Source: Vitellaria paradoxa (Eukaryota; Streptophyta; Magnoliopsida; Ericales; Sapotaceae). From it: a DNA stretch of 64,000 nt. The notes below the pieces were generated by a model. It had not been told where the DNA came from. It was given only the letters and a program-made list of their open reading frames with translations, and did no database searches. Positions 48,007 through 59,012 of the stretch are shown piece after piece. The DNA lies in the NCBI GenBank assembly GCA_019916065.1, contig CM034240.1, forward strand, positions 50,120,372-50,184,371. The letters are read 5' to 3'. Each line of letters starts with the position of its first letter. Positions within the stretch are counted from its first letter, which is position 1. Position numbers and translations under genes: made by a program.

Positions 48007-49440
48007 ATGAAAGCTTTTTCTGTGGATCGCTCTGACAATATTACGTACCTCTCTGTCATTCTGGATGGGGCTAATTATGTTTTGTGGGCACAAGCTCTCT
48101 CTGGCTTTATCAAAGGACGTCGTTTATGGCGTATTATCTCTGGCTCTCAGAAAAAACCCATCTAGAAAGACGATGAGGACCAATCTGCTTTTGAGGATCG
48201 TCTTGATGATTGGGAAAGCAAAAATTATCAAATTGTCACCTGGTTTCGTGCCACTACTATTCCTTCCATCAATCTTCAATCTAGCCGATTCCAGGACGAT
48301 GATCAGTATCCCTCTCCTGCTAAGGCTATTTGGGATTTCTTAAAGGATCACTATCAGACCACTGGTCATGCTCACCAGTATCAGTTACTTCAGACTCTTC
48401 ATCGTATGCGTCAAGAGCCTGGGCAATCCATCAATGATTTTCTCTCTCAAATGTCTTCTGTTTGGGATCAGCTTGCTTTATGTGAACCTACCTGGAAACA
48501 CTCTGAGGATGCTCAATTGTACACTATCCACCGCAATCATCAGCGACTTTTGCTATTTCTTATGGCTCTCCATGTCACTTTTGAGTCGGTTCGTGCCTCA
48601 TTGCTCCATCGCATGCCTCTACCCACTCTTGAACAAGCTATTTCAGAACTCTTGTCCGAAGAAACTCGTCTAGGTCTCAAAACTAAAGCGTTGGATTTAG
48701 TTTTTGCTATACCACCATCTCCAGTTCCAGATGCCGCTCTTGCCATGTCTCACGGTCGATCTTCTGGCCCATTGACTCCTCACTCCTGCATCTACTGTCT
48801 AAAAAGGGGTCTACCACACAATCATTCATTTGAACATTGTCCAGTTCGTGAGTGTTTGACTTGCCACAAAACAGCTCCTGGTCATTTTCAGCGTAACTGT
48901 CCCAAGGCTTCCTCCTCTGGAGCTCATTCCAAAAAGGGATCCTCTAAGTCCTCTGCTAAATCTCATGGTTCTCGTACCACTGCTGCTGTTACTTCAGACA
49001 GGTCCTCCTCTTCTGGCCCATCCTTTTCTATGACTGATGTGGAGTCTATCATTCAGCAAGTACTTGCCAAAACTGGTACATCTCCTTCTACTGCCCTCTT
49101 CGTCATGCCAGGTACTTCCTCTTGGTATTTTGACTCAGGGTGTTGCAATCATATGACTTCTGATTCTACAATTTTTTCGTCTATTGCTTCATCATCCTCT
49201 ATTCCCACTATTCATACTGCTGATGGTACTCATATGTCTGTTACCCACACTGGTCATATTTCTACTTCATCTATTTCTCTTTCTAATGTTTACCACATTC
49301 CTACCCTTGCTTTAAATCTTGTGTCTGTTGGTCAATTATGTGAACTTGGTCTGATCGTCACTTTTTCTGCTTCTGGTTGTTTGATGCAGGACCCACAGAC
49401 GAAACAGGTTATTGGGATAGGCCATATCATTTTTACATTA
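48007..49440 (+). pseudogene. Copia-C gag and partial protease
   Basis: ATG at 48007 opens a gag with GANYVLWAQAL and LHRMRQEPGQSINDFL-type motifs of the copia gag family. One TAG stop at 48163-48165 interrupts an otherwise continuous frame. A cysteine-rich part (CLTCHKTAPGHFQRNC) has wider spacing than the standard CX2CX4HX4C knuckle. The protease site reads DSGCCNHMT where DSGA is usual. The frame then leaves the element near 49440 and runs into unrelated sequence to 49572. Confidence 0.85.
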
Positions 49441-50943
49441 AATTTTTATATTTTTATTATATTTATTTACCAATCAAACACCACCATAAGCGTGATGGTT
49501 TACTGTTATTCAAGTACACCAAATGCACAATACCTGTCTATGCCAATAAGGCTAAGGGGAGGGTGGAGATAACCAGGCTTGAGAATCTCATTGTGCGTAA
49601 CAAAACTAGCAGATATTAAACAATGGAAACAAGAAATTAATAAGATAGTGGCTTGTGTTTTAGAAAAAAAAAAAAGGAGGGGGGAGGCGACCACGTAGAA
49701 GATAATAGCTCGTAAAATTCAACCTATGAATTTATATAAATATAAAAAATTTAAAAATAAAATAAAACTATTACGTTGTATTATTTTGTTATACCTAACT
49801 AAAATTTTTAAAATTTTTTGACAAATATTTATTAATTATCTTCCAATTTTTCAAACTCAATTCAAAAAATTTGACAAATTTAATTTATTTACTTTATTTT
49901 TTATTTTTTGTGAACTTTTTCGGCAAACAATTTTAATTTTTATTTCATTAAAATACACAAATCATTTTGTTTTATTTTATTATTATTTTCTTCACTCTTC
50001 CTTTTTTTTTTTTTCTAAAAATTCAAGTTACAAACAAAGCATAAAAAATTAAAAATTTAAAATTAAAATAGTAAGCACAATCATAAATGTATAATCAGAA
50101 AATTTTATTAATAAATTACAATACTAACAATCACATACCCATCTAGTAACAATGTATATTTTATTTTGATTTAACAACAAAAAACATATGTTGATTCTAT
50201 AAAGATATTTCGTCAGATATTTGGCCGATTGATTCTAATATCTTTGGCACTTAAATATACACGATTAGAAAAGTTATAATTACCCCAAAAATTATAAATA
50301 AGTGGAAGTTGTCGGGAGTTATTGGAAATTGCAAACGGTTACTTTCCATCATAAAATTTACATACAAAAGAAGGCAGCCAGCCAAAAGACGAGTCCTTCC
50401 ACCTCAAATCAAACCAGTCTTCAGCTCCAAATCTTTTATTTTCAATCTTTCAACTCTATAATTATCCAAAAAAAATCTTTCAACTCTAATTGTAACTTTC
50501 ATTTTAATCTTTACCTTTAGTGTTTTTAAAATTTCATTTCTTTTAATTTCACTATACTTCTTTTTTTGTTATTTATCTTTTATTTTCAGTCTTTTAATTC
50601 CAATTGTAACTTTTTTTCTAATCTTTATTTTTTATGTTCTTTAAATTTCATGTCTTTCAATTTCTATTCTGTTATTTATCTTAATGCAATAAAATTGCAT
50701 ACTCGTGACTCAGTTTCCATCTCCCTACTCATCTTTTAAGAGTGAGTGATGCCTATTCGCAGTGCATATGTAATGATCCATAACCTTCTTCCTATCAGTT
50801 GTATGATGATTCTGACATGTAATTTTTTAATGGATCACCATCCATATTCAAAATCAAAAGCATATTTATATTGACGCTCTCATCGGCCTATTTCATACCA
50901 TTGGCAATACGAAGTCCTTGCCGCGATGTCAACTCACACTATG
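49441..50943. other. Intergenic DNA with a further unit remnant
   Basis: The stretch 49605-50045 repeats the block seen at 46251-46690, so two unit remnants flank Copia-C. No receptor exon or promoter block is found between them. No gene is recognised. Confidence 0.55.
50459..50473 (+). mobile_element. Tiny poly(A) retro-insertion, TAATTATCC A6
   Basis: The 15-bp insert TAATTATCCAAAAAA is bracketed by a perfect 15-bp direct repeat, AATCTTTCAACTCTA (50444-50458 and 50474-50488). It resembles, on the opposite strand, the T19 GGGTAATTA insert at 51405. Confidence 0.55.
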
Positions 50944-50949
50944 CTCATA

Positions 50950-51096
50950 TAGTATATAAAATAGAATAAAATTATAAAAGTAATATCTCGTAATTTGTGC
51001 TGTGAGTGAAAAATTTAAATTTTATTATTTTGTAATTTGTGTTTGTAAAAATTTGTAGAATTTTTTTTTTTTTGAGAGCTCCAAACGGAACTAAAA
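50950..51096 (-). mobile_element. MITE relative of 1819-1963, inverted
   Basis: ATATCTCGTAATTTGTGCTG with GTGAGTGAAAAATTTAAATT and the end AGCTCCAAACGGAAC match the complement of the 1819-1963 family. The left end is decayed. Confidence 0.45.
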
Positions 51097-51404
51097 CCGC
51101 GAAATTGCTGTTTGTCGGCCAAAATTTTGGCACAGACACTATGTTAATTGAAATCCACTTTAATTATTATACAATTAAATATTAAATATATACACACACA
51201 AGAATAATGTGAAGGATTTGTAAATCAATCATCTTAAAAATAATCCTTTAGAGTACTGTTTATTATACAAATTTCTTTGCGACATTCCGATGCATTATTT
51301 TTTTAATTATATCTTTCCAGTTATATATATATATATATATATTTAAAAAAAAAAGGAAAAAGGGGGGATGCGCGGGGCCGGATCGCAATTATCGGAGGTC
51401 GCGG

Positions 51405-51432
51405 TTTTTTTTTTTTTTTTTTTGGGTAATTA
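51405..51432 (-). mobile_element. Tiny poly(A) retro-insertion, T19 GGGTAATTA
   Basis: T19 followed by GGGTAATTA is bracketed by GGAGGTCGCGG (51394-51404) and GGAGGTCGTGG (51433-51443). Units at 24928, 29782, 40445 and 57458 have one uninterrupted GGAGGTCGGG-type site, so the empty site is known. This is the clearest member of the set. Confidence 0.65.
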
Positions 51433-51756
51433 GGAGGTCGTGGTCTTGACTTAACCACAGGGGCCATCGGATTCTTTTCCCATCTTCCAAAAAAAAAATA
51501 ATAATAAAAGAAAGATCACAAATTATAACTCGAAAATATACAGCATTTGAAAATGTTTTCATGTCCATCCTCGATAGTTTAAAAATAAATAAGAATCCTA
51601 AAATACATAAGCCAGCTTAGATAGATCCCGCAAGTTTGCAAACCTGTGTCTGTTCCTACACCAAGTGAAATGAAATTTAAACTAAATCGCATAGTTCCCT
51701 GTGTATATATGTAAGTTTTCCATCAAATTTTCACTGTACCTCGTATATATAGCAAA

Positions 51757-51911
51757 GTTTGGAGTCAAAATAAATTAATATAAAATTCTATAAATCCCTA
51801 CAAATACGAATTACGAGACAATAAAATTTAAATTCTCTACTCACTACAAAAAAATACGAAATATTAACTTTTATAAATTTATACAATTTTATACAATTCC
51901 AAGTACACTTA
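51757..51911. mobile_element. MITE relative of 1819-1963
   Basis: It carries CCCTACAAATACGAATTACG then AGACAATAAAATTTAAATTC and CTACTCACTAC, as in 1819-1963 and 22268-22440. The ends are AGTTTGGAGTC and TTCCAAGTACACTT. Confidence 0.5.
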
Positions 51912-53374
51912 ATACATAATACCAACAATTTATTCAAAACCAAATTGTCTAAGGCCTTTCTTTGCTCTTCATTTGCGGCTTGCCAACCATGTAAAAAGAA
52001 CGGTCTATCCAACCATATATACATATACATAAATAAAAGACGTCTTGTATAAAAAAAATTGGGTGAATGACGTAACAAATTTGTTAATCAATCAATTTTA
52101 AGAACAATATTATAAGTATTTTTTTTATTACACAATTTTCGTTAACAAATCATTCTGACAATTTTTATTAGATTTTTCTAGCATAACAAAAAAGTACACA
52201 TAGTTCCATTTTAATCCACTTTGGTTCTAAAATCTGAACTGAAGTGTAAATCATTTACTTCCAAAATTTTGAAACCATAATTAAACCGTTTAAGTAAAGA
52301 AATCAAATCAAACCAAACAGCTAATTTATTAGAAAAATATTTAAATTACAATTTTAAGTTTAATATGTTTAACACTTAAACTTTAAATACATATACATTT
52401 ACACTATTTGGTTTTGCTACAAATTTTAAATTCGGGATATTTTTAACAGTTATATTTACTTAATAGTTAGGGTTATTTTTATTTTTCTTTTCATTTTGTT
52501 TTTCTTTTCATTTTGTTTGTCTTTTCTGTCATTTCATATGAAACATACTCTCTCACTCCTCCCATATCTTTTTTGAATACTTTTTATATAAAAGTTTTTA
52601 AATTAATATTTAAAAAATGTAATAATATTTGTAATAAATAGTAAAATTTTACAAATTTATTGAACACTGTATGAATATTTTAATCTCTTTTAATTAGTTA
52701 TTTTTATTTTTAAAAGTTATTTTTTATTGTTTTTCATGTAAGTTTACTTTATAAATTTAAATTTGAGTTATTTGCATGTCAAATTATATTTATGTATTTT
52801 TAGGCACGGACAATTACTAGTATCTTATAATTAATAACACTAGTTTGGATCGGTTAACCGAATCCTCAAACAACCAGAGTACCGTTACACCCAACAAATT
52901 TCAAATTTAGAAAGCCAGCGGAATTCTGCTCCGGGAAAACTTATACTACTAACTCTAAATTGGATTTGGATCAAAGAGCTTATGGATCTGAATCGAGTAC
53001 ATACGTTTCAGATTAGGTCTGGATACACAAGGTCCAATTCAGATTCGAACCATTGATAATGTAATAAAACGAGCTTAAAATTTCAAGTCGGGTTCAATAT
53101 GTTTGTGTTTTGAATTGAGTTGGAGCGAACATATACCCGAACCGAACTCGAGTAGCATGCTTTTCGTTTTACAGTCATTAGCTTATGCGTGCATAATGGG
53201 AACAGAGAATTTATTCGCACGTGGTAACTAATTTTGCCAACATAAGAGAAATTAGAGGGATGTTTGCAGTAAATTTCTTATTCATAGAATCATCGATGCA
53301 GAGTACTCCATGTTGATACAAATTTTGGGGACTAAATAAATGACAACTTTCACGGTACAAAAAGGATAGTCCAT
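51912..53374. other. Intergenic DNA and 3' flank of copy D
   Basis: From 51912 to about 52350 the sequence is collinear with 41370-41770. From 53080 to 53374 it is the receptor 3' flank shared with 2610-2880, 32555-32830 and 43455-43720. No gene is seen. Confidence 0.6.
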
Positions 53375-54817
53375 TTACTGCTGAGATTTAACACTATCAG
53401 GTTCTGCACTACTCCAACCAGTCAAATGGTTGGTAGACAAGGAAAGCCCCTCCAATGCGCTTAGCATCCCTAACTCGCTCGGAATTTCCCCCTCAAGTTG
53501 GTTGTCATTCAGCTGCAGATGAAGCAATGAAGTACACTTGCCAAGCTCACGTGGTATTCTACCGGACAAATGGTTTTCAGAGAGCTGGAGAAATTGCAAC
53601 TCGGTGAGTTGCCCGAGAGAAGATGGGATGGAACCAGTTAACCCACACTTGACAGCAGAGAGTTGAGTTAGGCTAGTACAATTGCCCAGCCCTGGTGGAA
53701 TACCACCAATAAAATGGTTAAATGACAAATCCAAAGCTTTCATTTTCTTGCAACTACCCAAACCCAAGGGAATGGAACCCTTTAGACTGTTTTTACTCAC
53801 ATCTAGATGCTCAAGGTTCACAAGATTATTCAAACTCTCCGGCAGAGTTCCGGCGAACCGATTGTCTTCCAAATAGAGGAATTGCAAATTCTGCAAGTTT
53901 CCAAGACTCTCGGGTATTGGGCCCGTCAGGAAATTAGAATCCAAGCTAAGTAATTGTAAATTCTGCAAGTTTCCAAGACTCTCGGGTATTGGGCCCGTCA
54001 GGGAATTAAAACCCAAGCTAAGGGATTGCAAATTCTGCAAGTTCCCAAGACTCTCGGGTATTGGGCCCGTCAGGAAATTCATATGTAAGCGAACTGATTG
54101 CAAATTCTGAAAGTTTCCAAGACTCTCGGGTATTGGGCCCGTCAGGGAATCAAAACCCAAGCTAAGGGATTGCAAATTCTGCAAGTTCCCAAGACTCTCA
54201 GGTATTGGGCCCGTCAAGGCATTACGACCCAAGTCAAGGAATTGCAAATTCTGAAAGTTTCCAAGACTCTCGGGTATTGGGCCCGTCAGGGAATTAAAAC
54301 CCAAGCTAAGGGATTGCAAATTCTGCAAGTTTCCAAGACTCTCGGGTATTCTGCCCGTCAGGGAATTAAAACCCAAGCTAAGGGATTGCAAATTCTGCAA
54401 GTTCCCAAGACTCTCCGGCATAGCTCCAAGAAGAGCATTGCTGGAGAGATCCAAGTATTCGAGGAGACTGCAATTGCCCAACTCCGATGGAATTGAACCG
54501 GTGAAACCGCTAGAGTTGAAGTCAATAGACTTCAAGCGACTCAAGTGAGCAATCTCGGGTCCTAATTGACCCGAGATTTGGTAACTAGAGAGGTTGAGAC
54601 CCACCACAAAGCCGTGCCCGGGGTCGCATTTCACTCCGACCCACGAACAAGGAGTGGAATCAGAGGCTTTCCAGCTCGATTGGATGGAAGGAGGAACAAC
54701 TGTCCAGTGCCTCTTGAGTGACAACAGAGTTTTCCCGTCTGAGCTCAAGCCAGACACAGCACAAATTAACACATAGAAGCACAAGAGCGGGAAGAGAAAA
54801 TTCAAAGAAATTCTCAT
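53375..54817 (-). CDS. LRR-only secreted protein derived from a PEPR-type receptor, copy D
   Basis: An uninterrupted frame of 480 codons starts at the conserved ATG (54817). It encodes the signal peptide, the CSWVGVKC cap, and LRRs. Residues about 132-323 are eight nearly identical 24-residue repeats of the form PESLGNLQNLQSLSLGFNSL, where the other copies have four different LRRs. Normal LRRs follow. The protein ends in WSSAEPDSVKSQQ, which is out-of-frame sequence across an internal deletion. There is no membrane segment and no kinase. If expressed it would be secreted to the apoplast and might bind ligand or co-receptor without signalling. This is inference. It could equally be a pseudogene that happens to be open, although an open frame through an amplified array argues for at least recent constraint or a recent origin. 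Confidence 0.75.
   Translation of the reverse strand: MRISLNFLFPLLCFYVLICAVSGLSSDGKTLLSLKRHWTVVPPSIQSSWKASDSTPCSWVGVKCDPGHGFVVGLNLSSYQISGQLGPEIAHLSRLKSIDFNSSGFTGSIPSELGNCSLLEYLDLSSNALLGAMPESLGNLQNLQSLSLGFNSLTGRIPESLGNLQNLQSLSLGFNSLTGPIPESLGNFQNLQFLDLGRNALTGPIPESLGNLQNLQSLSLGFDSLTGPIPESLGNFQNLQSVRLHMNFLTGPIPESLGNLQNLQSLSLGFNSLTGPIPESLGNLQNLQLLSLDSNFLTGPIPESLGNLQNLQFLYLEDNRFAGTLPESLNNLVNLEHLDVSKNSLKGSIPLGLGSCKKMKALDLSFNHFIGGIPPGLGNCTSLTQLSAVKCGLTGSIPSSLGQLTELQFLQLSENHLSGRIPRELGKCTSLLHLQLNDNQLEGEIPSELGMLSALEGLSLSTNHLTGWSSAEPDSVKSQQ
53849..54424 (-). repeat. 72-bp LRR-coding tandem array (8 units)
   Basis: Eight in-frame units of 72 bp. The anchor GCAAATTCTGCAAGTTTCC recurs every 72 bp from about 53884. 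Units with NLQNLQSLSLGF alternate with units with NFQNLQ, which suggests growth by 144-bp pairs. The first unit corresponds to the fourth LRR of copy B and the last unit keeps the RFAG end of the original seventh LRR. Confidence 0.92.
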
Positions 54818-55280
54818 AATTATGTGTAGCACAGAGAGAGACAGGGGGGGCGGTTTAGCAGAGGAGAATATTAAAAGGACATACCCAGAAAAAGTTCCAA
54901 GGAAACACAGCCAGGCTCTCTCCTACTCGACAGAGTCTACCTTCCAATGTCACTGAACAGAGAAAGAGGATGGAAACCCAGTTGCAGTATATACATATAT
55001 ATATGTAGGTAGGTATGCATGTATGTATAGGTAGAGAGAGGAAGGAGAGTGAGGGAAATATAGGGAAGTGAAGACAATATATATGAGTTGCAGAGACCGA
55101 CAGAACGTGAGGAACGGCGTAGGTTTTTCCTTGGCTTAAATTAACTTTATATATAATAATAATAATAACCATAATAAATTTGTAGGACAGGTCACAGAGA
55201 TCAGTGTCCACACGGCTTAACTTCTTTTAAAAGTTAAAACAGAGCAGAAGAAAAAGAAGATCAGTACTTGACTTCTTGGT
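54818..55280 (-). promoter_or_regulatory. Upstream region of copy D
   Basis: It contains the shared AGTTGCAGAGACCGACAGAACG block (about 55084), a TATATACATATATATATG stretch at about 54988-55006, and one W-box core TTGACT at 55268-55273. The first W-box of copy B is TTAACT here (about 55217). It is therefore close to the copy B promoter and could be active. Confidence 0.45.
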
Positions 55281-55839
55281 TTGGAGCTAAAAATGGGTCT
55301 GCCCCACGCGGGACTCAGCGTATATTCAATCACGATAAAGGATGCGCAAAATGCCACTTACGATTACCACCAGATCCCTGAATTTCTGCTTGATCGCTCA
55401 CACACGCACGCCAGGAATCCATCAAACCGTGCATATATTCTCTGGGAACACTATTGGGGTCATGGCTCATGATGGGGTGCGAGAAAAAAATTCTACGTTG
55501 ATTGAAATCCACTTTAAGTATTATAATTTAAATACTTCCAAATTTATCATGTACATACTTAATGCAGTCATTCTATCTATGGTTAATTGAAATCAACTTT
55601 CACTATAATTTAAAAACTTTAAAATTTATTACGTATACTTAATGAAGTCATTCTATGTGACGATAACATCCCAGCTAATTTTCTCCGTGATCTTTTTTTT
55701 TTCTATTAATTAATTCATTTGCTCCTTATCATCAGCGTAAACTAACAATGCTATACAATTAAATATTAGATATATATATATATATTCACAAAAGAATAAT
55801 GTGACAAATTTATGGATTAATCATCTTAGAAACCTTTTA
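55281..55839. other. Intergenic part of duplicated unit 5
   Basis: Collinear with unit 2 at 28970-29680. Open frames of 60-82 codons at 55281-55590 lie in this conserved non-genic block and have no known domain. Confidence 0.55.
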
Positions 55840-56880
55840 GGACATGTTTATTTTAAAGGTAAAATAAAGTAAATTTTGCTGAGGTAATTTTTTTCCTTCA
55901 TTACATTAGTTTGAACGAGGGAGATAACAATTATTCAAAAGGTAACGATTGTCCCCATATGAGGATAAATTGTTGCTTGGGAGGAGGTGGATAACGGAAG
56001 ATAATGGAAAAATTTTATCTCTTCTCATCACCCTAATAAAATATTTCTTTACACTCTTGTAAATCCTTAAGCAATATTCTAGTATATAATTAATAAATAT
56101 TATTAAATAATAATTTACTTAATTAAAATAAAGTTAATTAATTATTAAATTATTTTATCAAAATAATAATAAATAAATAAATAACAATTCATTATTAAAA
56201 TAATCTATTATATTTTATTAGATTAATATTATTAAAATATTAATTTACAACTCAAATTATGTATTTTCTAAAATTAAAATTAATGTTTCAATAAATAATA
56301 ATTACTTATTAAAATGATTTATTTTATTAAAATATTTCATCAAATAAAAACTATTTCTCATAAATAATTATTTATTAGATTATATATTGTATTAATATAA
56401 TTTATTAAAACTAATAATTTATTTAAATAAACTAAAATTATTTGTTTTATTAAATTATTTTATCAAAATAAAAATAATTTTTAACAAATAATAATTCATT
56501 ATTAAAACTAATTATCATTGAAATATTAATCTATGATAAAATTATTTTTTGTAATTAATATTTTTATTTAAAATTATATTTAATAACACATATTTTATTA
56601 AAATAACAATTATTATAATGATTTATTTTATTATAATATTTTACTAAGATTAAATATTAACTTTTACCCTTCAATTTATATTCATTCCAAACACAATTAA
56701 TTTTTATCTTTTTAAAACTTATAAAATTTCAAGTATAATATAATTATTATAAAGTAATATTTACTTTTTCAATCCAAATATAAGCATCATAAACTTGTTA
56801 TGTTAGTAATCATTACTAAAATAACAATTATTCTAATAATCCTTTACTCTCAAAATTTTCACCATGTACCAAATATGTCC
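55840..56880. mobile_element. PIF/Harbinger-like non-autonomous element, 1041 bp
   Basis: The element starts GGACATGTTTATTTT and ends AAATATGTCC (an inverted pair of at least 10 bp) and is flanked by the 3-bp duplication TTA (55837-55839 and 56881-56883), the target size and base pattern of PIF/Harbinger. Units at 29660-29690 and 51240-51270 have the uninterrupted CTTTAAATTACT-type site. The interior is extremely AT-rich and non-coding. Confidence 0.75.
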
Positions 56881-57700
56881 TTAAAGTACTTTTTATTACA
56901 CAAATTTCTTTGTCACATTTTTGATGCGTTTATTTAGTATATCCTTCTAGTTAAAAAATAAAAGAAAAGGGCAACCACAATTATCGGACGTCGGCTCTCC
57001 ACCAATCCACAGGAGGGGCCCATCGGATTCTTTTCCCATCTCCAAAAAAAGGAAAGATCACTTAACCAACTTTTCAATGTCACTAGGATATGTAATACCA
57101 GCAAATTATTCAAAACCAATTTGTCTATGGTCTTTCTTTGCTACATATTTGCAGCTTGCCAACCGCGTAAAAGAATAGTCTATCCAACCATTATAAAATA
57201 TTAATAATAAAAATAAATAATAAAAATAAATAAATACAAATAATAAAAAAATACAACTTATTATTTCAATAACAATTATCAAAGTAACAATTACCCTAGT
57301 ATTCTTTGATCTTAAAAATTTTTACCCCGTATCAAACATGTCCTTAAATTACTTTTTATTACACAAATTTCTTGGCCACATTTTTGATGCATTTGTTAGC
57401 ATATCTTTCAAATTAAAAAATACATAAAAGAAAAGGGCAATCGCAATTATCGGAGGTCGGGTCTTCACCAAACCACAGGAGAGGCCCATCGGATTCTTTT
57501 CCCATCTTCAAAAAAAGAAAGACCACTTGACCAACTATTCATTGTCACTAGTATGTATGGTACATAATACCAGCAAATTATTCCAAACCAAATTGTCTGT
57601 GGTCTTTCTTTGCTATATATTTGCTGTTACTAACCATGTAAAAGAATGGTCTATCCAACCATTAAAAAAATTAATAATAATAAACAAATAAATACAAATA
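56811..57700. repeat. Tandem duplication of about 465 bp
   Basis: The segment from about 56811 (AATAACAATTATTC) to about 57250 is repeated from about 57270 to 57700. Each copy begins with the last 60-70 bp of the Harbinger-like element and continues through the GAGGTCGG..CCACAGGAGGGGCCCATCGG block to TCTATCCAACCAT. The copies have diverged by many substitutions. Confidence 0.75.
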
Positions 57701-58310
57701 TTTCTTTATCACACAACTTTTTATGATCGTATCATTTTGATACTTTTTGTAGTAAGTATTTCTAATACAATAAATGAGATGCACTCAGTTCAGTTTATTT
57801 CATTTTGATACCAAAATCTAAACTGAACTATAAATTATTGGGTTATGAAAATTTGAAACTATAACAAAACTGTTCTAACTAAAAAAATCAAACTAAACCA
57901 AACTACTAATTTCAATGTAATTTAACAATTCCGTGCTACATAATTGCTAAAAATTATCTAAATAATTCAATTCTAAATAACTGTGTAATCCAAACCAAAA
58001 TTATTAAGATTAGTTTCATAACTGCAACAAAATAAAAATAAAATATGTCCATTAGTGAAATTCTAACAACTATCTTCCCCATAATTGAGTTTAGAGAAAA
58101 TTCTCTTTTATTCTTTCAAACTAATATATTTAAAATATTATATAATATATTATAATTAACAACTTTCTCTTCCTCTTCTTTCTCATTTCTTTTTTTCTTC
58201 TAATAATTTAAAAAACATGAAGGGGGAAAAAATTATCATTCCACCTCCAAACTGCCTCCCTTTAATCACCTACTGGAAAAAGATAAGAAAATATGAACAC
58301 ATAGCCACTT
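57701..58310. other. Intergenic end of the receptor array
   Basis: Collinear with 30050-30990 of unit 2, ending in the AAACTGCCTCCC..TTAATCACC word present in both (58246 and 30991). No gene is seen. The array signature stops here. Confidence 0.6.
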
Positions 58311-59012
58311 ACCAGACCCAAGGATCTTTAGGATCACTTTCACACACACCAAAAATCCTCCAGGAGTTATCTTCTTGCCCCTGGAGTGAAAAAAAAGTTG
58401 GGTCATCACAGGTTAGCTCTTGACCCATCCACAGGACCAGATCCATCTGATTCTTCTTTTCCTATCTTGAAAAAGACCCCTCAACCAAGATGCCAATGCA
58501 TTAGTGCTTGAGACTTGACTAAAACAGCGGTATACACACACACACACACACACCAGAACCAAGGATCTTCAGGATCACTTTCACACACACCAAAAATCCT
58601 CCAGGAATTCATCTTCTTGCCCTGGGGTGAAAAAAAAGTTGGGTCATCACAGGTTAGCTCTTGACCCATCCACAGGACCAGATCCATCTGATTCTTCTTT
58701 TCCTATCTTGAAAAAGACCCCTCAACCAACATGCCAGTGCATTAGTGCTTGAGACTTGACTAAAACAGCAGTATACACACACACACCAAAACCAAGGATC
58801 TTCACGATCACTTTCACACACACTAGAAGTCCTCCAGGAGTTCATCTTCTTGCCCCTGGCGTGAAAAAAAAGTTGGGTCATCACAGGTTAGCTCTTGACC
58901 CTTTCACAGGACCTGATCCATTTGATTCTTCTTTTCCTATCTTGAAAAAGATCCCTCAACCAACATGCCAGTGTATTAGTGCTTGAGACTTGACTAAAAC
59001 AGCGGTATACAT
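58311..59012. repeat. Three-copy minisatellite, 227-241-bp units
   Basis: Three tandem units start at about 58311, 58552 and 58785. Each contains AGGATCACTTTCACACACAC, a CCTCCAGGA word, GTTGGGTCATCACAGGTTAG, CTCTTGACCCATCCACAGGA and TTGAGACTTGACTAAAACAG. Length differences come mostly from a (CA)n tract. The units are diverged relatives of the two conserved blocks found upstream of the receptor copies (for example 29062-29235 and 29780-29870), here fused side by side. Confidence 0.88.

Larger units (their letters stand above)
47171..49440 (+). mobile_element. Copia-C, 3'-truncated Ty1/copia element
   Basis: A 5' LTR (47171-47431, TGTTAGATTT to TTCTTAACA) is followed by an exact primer-binding site and a long leader, then gag and the start of the protease. 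Homology ends near 49430-49440 before integrase. There is no 3' LTR. The copy is a deletion relic. Confidence 0.85.

Noticed and set aside
54098..54496. Plus-strand 132-codon frame with repeated KVSKTLGYWARQGIKTQ units
   Set aside because: It is the complement of the 72-bp LRR array, whose length keeps all frames open.
58311..59012. Possible CRISPR-like or satellite array
   Set aside because: Three long units without spacer structure in plant DNA; a minisatellite is the simple explanation.
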